The notes beneath the pieces were generated by a model, which ran no database searches, was not told the origin of the DNA, and was given only the letters and a program-made list of their open reading frames with translations. Shown piece by piece: positions 56,890-64,000 of a stretch of DNA of 64,000 nucleotides (position 1 is the first letter of the stretch; every line of letters begins with the position of its first letter). This DNA is from Zanthoxylum bungeanum (lineage: Eukaryota > Streptophyta > Magnoliopsida > Sapindales > Rutaceae): assembly GCA_019454045.1 (NCBI GenBank), contig SKCR01049639.1, forward strand, positions 62,001-126,000. Reading direction: 5' to 3'. The translations under genes and the position numbers were made by a program.

Positions 56890-58737
56890 TGTTAGTACCA
56901 TGATTTTATTATGCCAATGAAGCAAAAAGACTTGATAAGAAGCTCAAAGACATGAACAAATTTGGCAAAGATGATCAATATTATCGACTTGGAGACTTGG
57001 TTTGGATGGTTTGGAAACATCTACATATTAGGGAAAGAAGTTCGATGAGGTCAAAGTTGATGATGAAGCTAAAATGAGCTACAAGATAATAAAATGTCAA
57101 AAAGATGATGAAAAAGATCAAAGAGTAAGAGTCAAGCAAGATGAAGATCAAGATGATGATTAAAAGCTAAAACTAATTGTAAGTGAGTTTATTAAAATGT
57201 TTGAAAGCTCTTAGGAATTATACATTTGACATCACTTGCATTTAAAATGGCTTTAAATGCTTAAGAAATCATTTGCACTTTATTTTCACCAAAATGAATT
57301 TCAATGCACATGTGCATCAGAAAATGATTTTGAAAAATTAGTAAACGGTTGAATTAATTTTCAAATGATAGATCATTAGATAGATATGTGTCTCTAGTTT
57401 GCTACGGTTCAAATGAACATAATTTAGATATATAGAACTTTTGCTAGAGCTATATTACTACAACATATTCGTATGTGTATTTTCTGCAGACCTGTCACAT
57501 TAGAAAAATTTCAAAAAATTCATCTTAATGTTTTTAAGGCTGAAAGATGATAGATATATGTGTCTAGGTTATGTAAAAATTTATGGATCTTGATTTGGAA
57601 TTTTCTAGGCGAGTTATGGCCAACACACTGAGTGTTGTCAGGATTGACTGGTCATCAGAAATTTACTAAGACATACATACTGGTCTCTGAGACAAGCATA
57701 TTGGTTTGAGATAGACATACCGGTCACCATACCGGTCAGACCTAAATTTTTCATATATTCTGGAATCAGGCCAAATCATAATGGTGTCCGTACTAGTCTC
57801 CATATCAGTCACTTTTCAACGTTCGAAAGCACAATTGTCATATTTTTAGAAGTCGTTTATTGATGTCAGATTGACATACCGATATTGTAGACCGACATAC
57901 TGACCTCATAACAGAAAAGCGGTCATATTCAGTTTTAAGCCTATAAATTGAAGCTTGGTTTCATTTTTACAAACATGAATATTTTGGGAAAAATTTATTC
58001 AAAGCAAAAATCATTTTTATATATCTTTTGATTACACAAACAAAAATCATTTTCATACATTTTTTGATTATACAAACAAGCTTTAAACACTTTCAAATAG
58101 AGTTTTTCAAATCTTCTATATCTTACACTCTCTACATTTGAAAAAGTTCATACTTCATCTTCATATTCATATTAGTGAGTTTTGATACATTTGAGTGAAA
58201 TACTCATATATAAATCTTCTTTGTAATCTTTTGCGAGTACCCAAATTATGGTTGAAAACTTTTATTATCAAACACTTATGTGGAAATCCCTTATGTAAGT
58301 AGGTATACTCTCAAGAGTGGATTTGTGTAAAAGGTTAAGTTGAACCTTGGATCAAAGACCTCTATTGTAAAGGTTTGAGAGTGATCCCGAAAAACTCTCG
58401 GTGTAAAGTGCAAATTCATTTTACATAGTGGAAAGCTTCAAGCGTGTCTTGAAGTAGTGGACGTAGGCAATGAGTTGGCCGAACCACTATAAATGTGGTG
58501 TCAATTTCTCTATCCCTATCTCATTTACTTATTGCAAGTTTTATATTATTTTTTCATATCATATATTAATCTTGTCATTATTGAACATGTAAATTGGGGA
58601 AATTGATTTCTAAGCTTAATCGATAAGTAGCTTAAAATTGAAAAGATTTTTAATTCCGTATTATTTTGTCACATACCCAATTCACCCCCTTCTTAGATGT
58701 AGTTGTTGTTATTTAAGTGTGCTTGTAGGCGATCTCA
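56890..58737 (+). repeat. 3' LTR of the second gag-only copia element
   Basis: Starts TGTTAGTACCATGATTTT and ends GGCGATCTCA, then AATAA. Degenerate CATACCGGTC motifs at 57690-57745. A 38-bp duplication (CATTTT(C/T)ATA..TTTTGATTA) lies at 58008-58075. Confidence 0.85.
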
Positions 58738-58742
58738 AATAA

Positions 58743-58888
58743 TTTATAAAGATTCAAAACTTTTTTTTTTCCATTTTAGACAAAAATAAAAAAAATTTGT
58801 GTTGATGAAGTGCAACTAGCTTTATTATTTTCAGAAAAATGGACTCTGATAATCACGTGCTTTATGCATGAGTTTCTTAAATTACGGT
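58743..58888. repeat. Host segment copy A, second part
   Basis: Continues 44524 and matches 59708-59858, for example GTGTTGATGAAGTGCAACT and CTTTATTATTTTCAG. It ends at a junction with an LTR fragment. Confidence 0.8.
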
Positions 58889-59103
58889 GTCAAATTTATA
58901 TATCTCTTATTCCTTTTATTTATCACAAATTTTATTTTATATTTATATATCACTTTATAAACTTGCCTTTGGTAAAATATATTGGTTGGGAAAATTACAC
59001 ACTAAGTTTAATTGGTAAAACTACTAATTAAATAGCTTATAACTGATAAGATTTTAAATTCCGTAACGGTATAATTGTATTTGTTATTTAAGTGCTTGTA
59101 GAC
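58889..59103 (+). repeat. Truncated LTR fragment of the first gag-only copia family
   Basis: GGTGTCAAATTT, TTGCCTTTGGTAAAATATATTG and AATTACACACTAAGTTTAATTGG match the last ~215 bases of the LTR at 18185-19535. No other LTR part is present. It sits exactly between copies A and B of the host duplication. Confidence 0.8.
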
Positions 59104-59858
59104 AAGAATAAAAACCATAACAAAATTTATGATCATGTAAATATCAAAAATAAATTTCAAATAACGATATTTGATTATCTAGTGACCTTAATCATAATTT
59201 GTTATATTATTATAAATTGCTTTTGAAATGTACTGACTAAATAAGAATGAATGTTGTTGTTGTTGTTATTTTGTAGTGTTCTTCATTTTCTTTCTACGTG
59301 GAAAATAACACGACGATACAGATTTGTCACCTAGTTAATTATTATTAGCATACACTCCCATAATTCACCAAAAGACAAGAAATTCCCCAGTAAATTAACT
59401 TGCCCGCAAAAAATAAAAAATAAAAATTGTTGTCTTTACTCCGAAATTGGAACTCAAATCAAACACCCGAAGACCCTCAATCAACTCCCAAAACAGAAAT
59501 AAAAAACCCTATCGAATATTTAATAAAAAAAACATTTGACCATTTTGACCTCTTTAAATAGTTCAAAAATGTTCCGAAACAATTCATTTCATTAATATTT
59601 CTCAAATCCAATATCAATAAACTAAATTTAATGTGAGTTTTAAGCATATTCATTCTATGTTCCTTCAATACTAAATTTATATCTTTTAATTTTTAAAATA
59701 ATAAAATAATTATAAAGATTCAAAACTTATTTTTTTTATTTTTCCATTTCAGACACTGAAATAGATAAAAATTTGTGTTGATGAAGTGCAACTCGCTTTA
59801 TTATTTTCAGCACAATGGACTCTGATAATTACGTGTTTTATGAATGAATTTCGTAAAT
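59104..59858. repeat. Host segment copy B
   Basis: The uninterrupted copy of the ~750-bp duplicated segment. It has no coding frame of note. It continues into single-copy DNA after about 59858. Confidence 0.85.
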
Positions 59859-60621
59859 TTCTTCAACTCTATTGTTGTGTTGCCAACGTCACTTCATTGC
59901 CGTTTGATTTCAAACGACATGTCGGCTGAATCTTCAAACAACGAGAATTTGTTCTCTTACTCTTTTTTTTTTTGTCCTCTCTCTCAAAAAGAGTACATAA
60001 TAAGGTAGGTTGTAGCCAGTGGCTTCCTTTTGGGATTCTGGATTGCATATCTATATGTGAATTCTACTTGAAAATTAGGTTCAGTATCCATCAAGGGTTG
60101 AATTCCCACTTTGCAAAAGATATTTTATATATATATATTCTCTTGACCTTTGTAATTGAGAACGAGTCAATTGGATAATCATTCTTATTCTCCAGAGATA
60201 AAAGTAGTGATATGGCATATTATTATGCCATTAATTATGTAAGTCAGATATGCATCATTAGAAAAATAAAGCATATAATCAAATCGATTTTAATCAAAAA
60301 TAGATATACAACTGAATTTTTTTTTTTAAAAAAAACATTAAATATATGGAAATTAACTAAGTAATTGGCCTAAATCTTAGACTGAAAAAATATTTTGAAT
60401 GTTATTTTTTTGACACTAAGTAGTAGGACTTTTTCAAAATCCATGTTGTGATGAATGGTCGTGTATGAGGAGATTGTGTATATTGCTTGTCTTTCCAAAC
60501 TTTCAGAAAAATAATGAAAAAGCAGCTATTTGGGATTGCGAACAAACGGCATAGTGGGTTTTTAAATATTTTGATAGTAATTATAAAAATTAAAAATCTT
60601 AATTTTTGGAAAATTTAATTT
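59859..60621. other. Single-copy host DNA, no gene recognised
   Basis: Contains GCCGTTTGATTTCAAACGAC (a short inverted repeat) and a CT-rich stretch at 59958-59985 that could be a leader, but no assignable frame. A 68-codon open stretch from 59972 has no family features. Confidence 0.5.
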
Positions 60622-60853
60622 TGTTAAGGAATATTATTGTTAAGGAAATATTATTAAGGAAATATTATCTCTTTATTATGGAATCAATTTCTAAGATATG
60701 ATTTCTAGAATCCTTAGGTTTTATGATTTTATTATGTTTCCATTATTAGTATTAGTTCTTTCCTATTTTGTTTTTTATGTAGCCTATATAAAGGCCCCTA
60801 CCATTGTAAATATAATATAAAGTGAAATCAAGACTTTATTTCATTATCTAACA
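60622..60853 (+). repeat. TRIM LTR 1
   Basis: TGTTAAGGAATATTATTG to TTATCTAACA, TATA box CCTATATAAAGG near 60782. Slightly shorter than the other two. Confidence 0.9.
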
Positions 60854-61445
60854 TGGTATCAGAGAACAGGTTCTCACTTTTCTAGTTTCACTCTCTGTGT
60901 TTTCATCGGCGCATGGGGATCACGGTCACCATCAGCACGTGAACCTCACGCGCCACCCCTTCACAAGTGTGCTATGGGTCGGCTCCTTTCGGGTTTCGAC
61001 TCTCTTTCAGATTTTGCTTCCGCTCTCTGTCGGGATTTCACTCCCTCTATGTCGGGCTTCGGCTCTCTGTCGAGATTTCACTCTCTCTTTGGCTTTGGTT
61101 CTCTCGGGCTTCGGCTCTCTCAGGCTTCAGCACCCTCTCAGGATTTCACTCCCTCTCAGGCTTCGGCACCCTCTTGGGCTTCGGCTCCCCCTTCAGGCTT
61201 CGTAGGTTAAAGCTCTCAGGCTTCGGCACCCTCTTGGGCTTCGGCTCCCCCTTCGGGCTTCGTAGGTTAAAGCTCCCTCTTGGCCTTTGGCTCCCCCCTT
61301 CGGGCTTTGTAGGTTAAAGCTCATCAATTATCTCAAAATTTCCGGCCCCCAAGTTTCAAGATTTCCAGTTTCAAAACTCCGGTCTCAGATTTCAAGATGC
61401 AACCTCAAACTTGCTCCTTTGTTACCGGCTTGAGTTTGAGGGGGG
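60854..61445 (+). other. TRIM internal domain 1
   Basis: Primer site TGGTATCAGAGAACAGG, then GC-rich sequence with repeated CTCAGGCTTCGG(C/T), CTTCGTAGGTTAAAGCTC and CTCTTGGGCTTCGGCTCCCC units (61020-61330). The open frames here come from the repeats. Confidence 0.8.
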
Positions 61446-61693
61446 TGTTAAGGAAATATTATTGTTAATGAAATATTATTATGGAGATATTATTAAGGAA
61501 ATATTATCTCTTTTTTATGGAATCAATCTCCAAGATATGATTCCTAGAATCCTTAGATTTTATGATTTTATTATGTTTCCATTATTAGTATTAGTTCTTT
61601 CCTATTTTGGTTTTCTATGTAGCCTATATAAAGGCTCATACCATTGTAAATATCATATAAAGTGAATTCAAGATTTTCTTTCATTATCTAACA
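61446..61693 (+). repeat. TRIM LTR 2 (shared)
   Basis: TGTTAAGGAAATATTATTG to TTATCTAACA. It serves as 3' LTR of unit 1 and 5' LTR of unit 2. Confidence 0.9.
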
Positions 61694-62276
61694 TGGTATC
61701 AGACAACAGGTTCTCACTTTTCTAGTTTCACTCTCATTGTTTTCATCGGCGCGTGGGGATCACGGCCACCATCGGCACGTGAACCTCACGCGCCACCCCT
61801 TCACAAATGTGCTATAGGCCGGCTCCTTTCGGGTTTCGACTCTCTTTCAGATTTTGCTTCCGCTCTCTGTCGGGATTTCACTCCCTCTCTGTCGCGCTTC
61901 GGCTCTCTATCGAGATTTCACTCTCTCTTTGGCTTTGGTTCTCTCGGGCTTCGGCTCTCTCAGGCTTCAGCACCCTCTCAGGATTTCACTCCCTCTCAGG
62001 TTTCGGCACCCTCTTGGGCTTCGGCTCCCCCCTTCAGGCTTCGTAGGTTAAAGCTCTCAGGCTTCAGCACCCTCTTGGGCTTCGGCTCCCCCTTCGGGCT
62101 TCGTAGGTTAAAGCTCCCTCTTGGGCTTTGGCTCCCCCCTTCGGGCTTTGTAGATTAAAGCTCATCAATTATCTCAAAATTTCCGGCCCCCAAGTTTCAA
62201 GATTTCTAGTTTCAAAACTCCGCTCTCAGATTTCAAGATGCAACCTCCTTCGTTACCGGCTTGAGTTTGAGGGGGG
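61694..62276 (+). other. TRIM internal domain 2
   Basis: Close copy of domain 1, starting TGGTATCAGACAACAGG. A short deletion near 62248 removes AAACTTGCTC found at 61405. Confidence 0.8.
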
Positions 62277-62524
62277 TGTTAAGGAAATATTATTGTTAAT
62301 GATATATTATTATGGAGATATTATTAAGGAAATATTATCTCTTTTTTATGGAATCAATCTCCAAGATATGATTCCTAGAATCCTTAGATTTTATGATTTT
62401 ATTATGTTTCCATTATTAGTATTAGTTCTTTCCTATTTTGGTTTTCTATGTAGCCTATATAAAGGCTCATACCATTGTAAATATCATATAGAGAAAATTC
62501 AAAACTTTCTTCCATTATCTAACA
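62277..62524 (+). repeat. TRIM LTR 3
   Basis: Nearly identical to LTR 2, followed by the AATTT target duplication. Confidence 0.9.
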
Positions 62525-62689
62525 AATTTTAAAAAAAAAAATCATAATTTTAATTAGTTAATCAAATACTTATATATTGTGTTTTGATCAAAATATAATT
62601 TTATCATCTCACCATATATCAAATCATAATATCAAATATGGCCTAAAAGAAGCACAAGAGTAGCTGAGCTAGTTAATTAGTTAGAGGGA

Positions 62690-63100
62690 TAACAATATTT
62701 TTAGTCTTAAAAGTTGTCATATTTTTACACTTAAATCCTAAAAGATTTTTTTTTTAATTATTAAGTCCTATAAGTGAATAAGTTATTTCTTTTAAGTTCT
62801 AATCCATTAACTCTAACCGACCTACTGACGTGGCATAACAGAACGACACTTAAGCACAAGCATTAAATCAGTTGTGTGCCACGTTAGTTTGGGATAACAA
62901 CTTTTGAAGTCCTAAAAGTTGCGTTATTTCTATACGTCATTCCTAAAAGAAAATTTTATTTTTAATTAAGTCCTATAAGTGAATAATTTTTTTAAAGTCC
63001 TAATCCGTTAACTGTAACGGACCTGATGATGTGGCAAAATGAAACGATACTTCAGACAAGCATTAAATCAATCAATACATATTTTGCCATACTTGTTTGC
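62690..63100. repeat. Tandem duplication, two ~205-bp units
   Basis: AAGTCCTATAAGTGAATA recurs at 62763 and 62968. Each unit also has TAATCC(A/G)TTAACT(C/G)TAAC, a GACGTGGCA-like or GATGTGGCA block and ACAAGCATTAAATCA. This resembles common non-coding plant repeats but no family can be named. Confidence 0.7.
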
Positions 63101-63187
63101 TTGTCAGCAAAATAGCTCATCTAGATCAATTGAATGACGAATATTGTTCATTTTCTCTATAAAAATTCCTTCATGTTTACTACATTA

Positions 63188-63757
63188 CACTACAAGAAAA
63201 CAGTCAAATAACGATGAAAAAATTCATAATTATTCTGTCGCTAATGGCCAATTAGCGACAGATTAGCGATAAAAAAATTTCATCGTTATTTTATTGGTCG
63301 GTAAATAAATAGCAATGAAAATATTACATCCGTCGTTAAAATTAGCGATGAAATTTTATTCCGTCTTTATTTAGCGATAAAATTTTTATAGCTAATTAGC
63401 AACAAAATAGATTTTTGTCGCTATTTAGCGACGAAAATTTCGAACTAAATAGCGACGAAATAAAATTCTGTCATTAATTAGTTATGGAATTTCCGTAACT
63501 AAATAGAAACGAAATATATTTTCGTAACAATTTAGCGACGAATTTCCTAGTCCGTCGCTAATTAGCGACGAAAGTTGAGATGGACCTAATTTTCTTCGCT
63601 AATAATTTCGTCGCTAAATTCGCGCCATTTTAGAGACGATATTTTTTTATCGCTAAATTTCGTCGCTAATTTCATTATCCATTTCGATTCTGTCTCTATT
63701 TCGTCGCTAAAATTTTGAAACGAAATATTTCGTCGCTAAAACTGTAATTTCTTATTG
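63188..63757. mobile_element. Miniature CACTA (En/Spm-type) element
   Basis: Begins CACTACAAGAAAA, the plant CACTA terminus, and ends near TTTCTTATTG, a degenerate copy of the inverse. TTA flanks both ends (63185-63187 and 63758-63760), the expected 3-bp duplication. The 570-bp interior is almost only TTAGCGAC(G/A)AAA and its complement, the subterminal transposase-binding repeat. No transposase frame. Confidence 0.85.
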
Positions 63758-63861
63758 TTATATTTGTATTATCTGTCTTGATATCACTATTTTCATCCTC
63801 TGCATGTGCTCCCAAATCTTGACCTAGGAGATAACGATTTTTTAGTTTGCCATGTCGTTTC

Positions 63862-63998
63862 AGGGAAAGTCGCCTCAAGACTTCTCCCAATCAAACTACA
63901 TATAACATTGACTTCTTTTAGGATGCTGTCCACAAACAGTTTACAAAAGTCCATATTATTTGTAATTTGCTTGGGAGAAGTCTTGAGGTGACTTTTCT
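63862..63998 (+). ncRNA. Long near-perfect foldback, candidate small-RNA precursor
   Basis: The arm AAAGTCGCCTCAAGACTTCT (63867-63886, extending to 63895) pairs with AGAAGTCTTGAGGTGACTTT (63976-63995, extending from 63965). About 34 base positions pair with one T-C mismatch; the other differences are G-U. The loop is about 70 bases. I do not recognise the arms as a known microRNA. It could be a young MIR locus, an inverted duplication, or the ends of a small element. It lies two bases from the window end, so the context is incomplete. Confidence 0.45.
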
Positions 63999-64000
63999 TG

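Larger units (their letters stand above)
44525..58737 (+). mobile_element. Second gag-only Ty1/copia element (TR-GAG type) with two nested insertions
   Basis: LTRs of about 1.82-1.85 kb (44525-46341 and 56890-58737) are flanked by AATAA on both sides. After removing a solo LTR (47789-49204) and a coding-free Tat derivative (49870-56406), the internal region is about 2.6 kb and codes only for gag. Its tail and LTR organisation match the first gag-only element, but the LTRs are clearly different in sequence over most of their length. It is inserted into copy A of the host duplication. Confidence 0.87.
60622..62524 (+). mobile_element. Tandem TRIM retrotransposon: three LTRs, two internal domains
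   Basis: LTRs lie at 60622-60853, 61446-61693 and 62277-62524. Internal domains of about 590 bp lie between them. AATTT is duplicated at 60617-60621 and 62525-62529, so the whole triple-LTR structure has one target duplication. Both interiors start with a Met-initiator primer site (TGGTATCAGA) and end with the purine tract TTTGAGGGGGG. They have no gag or pol. Such shared-LTR tandems are known for TRIM elements and arise by LTR recombination or template switching. Confidence 0.93.

Noticed and set aside
60967..61317. 116-codon ORF rich in Gly, Phe, Leu and Ser
   Set aside because: Low-complexity reading of the TRIM internal repeats; the frame is not kept in the second internal domain.
1..64000. 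tRNA, rRNA or organelle-derived inserts
   Set aside because: No cloverleaf with B-box GGTTC(G/A)A(A/N)TCC in proper context and no rRNA-like stretch was seen; tRNA-like short matches are retrotransposon primer sites.

Overview
The window reads as plant nuclear DNA, most likely from a eudicot; the species cannot be named from sequence alone. It is AT-rich and about nine tenths transposable-element sequence: Ty3/gypsy elements of the Athila and Tat types, several Ty1/copia elements, pol-less and coding-free LTR elements, a TRIM, and hAT and CACTA DNA transposons. No intact protein-coding host gene was found. The non-TE remainder, roughly 5 kb, holds a candidate MIR1446-like microRNA gene, a duplicated non-coding segment and a long foldback at the right edge.

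Layout. 1-7310: an Athila-type element on the minus strand, cut by the left window edge. It keeps one LTR (5190-7310), its primer site, gag and protease. It has lost reverse transcriptase, RNase H and the integrase core, and carries an intronless LOG-type (cytokinin-activating enzyme) sequence in sense orientation where a 3' accessory gene would sit. 7311-8508: host flank. 8509-16666: a Ty1/copia element, minus strand, with target duplication TATAG, an extra upstream ORF and a palindrome-rich leader. 16667-17570: host DNA with a TATA box and the MIR1446-like hairpin. 17571-18184: hAT-like remnant. 18185-38183: a gag-only copia element (TR-GAG type) split by a 15-kb Tat-type element (20012-35013, duplication AAGGG). 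The Tat element carries a spliced antisense gene, which is itself interrupted by an Athila solo LTR (26865-28955, CTTGG) and a non-autonomous hAT (30569-32374, CCCAGCCT). 38243-43890: a small copia element whose RT core is deleted. 44525-58737: a second gag-only copia element (duplication AATAA), containing an Athila-like solo LTR (47789-49204) and a young, coding-free Tat derivative (49870-56406, GATAT) packed with 78-bp and 198-bp tandem arrays. 43928-44524 plus 58743-58888, and 59104-59858, are two copies of one host segment with an LTR scar between them. 60622-62524: a tandem TRIM (three LTRs, two internal domains, duplication AATTT). 63188-63757: mini-CACTA. 63862-63998: long foldback.

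How the parts relate. Target duplications let the order of insertion be read: gag-only copia, then Tat, then solo LTR and hAT; and second gag-only copia, then solo LTR and coding-free Tat derivative. Almost every element is non-autonomous or decayed, so recent movement (the 49870-56406 element has nearly identical LTRs) must have used proteins supplied from elsewhere. The most noteworthy points are the LOG-carrying, pol-deleted Athila element with a G-box-rich LTR promoter, the candidate MIR1446 locus with a copia element about 270 bp upstream of its TATA box, the intron-containing antisense gene in the Tat element, and the nested higher-order tandem arrays. Percentages and repeat periods quoted here were counted by hand.
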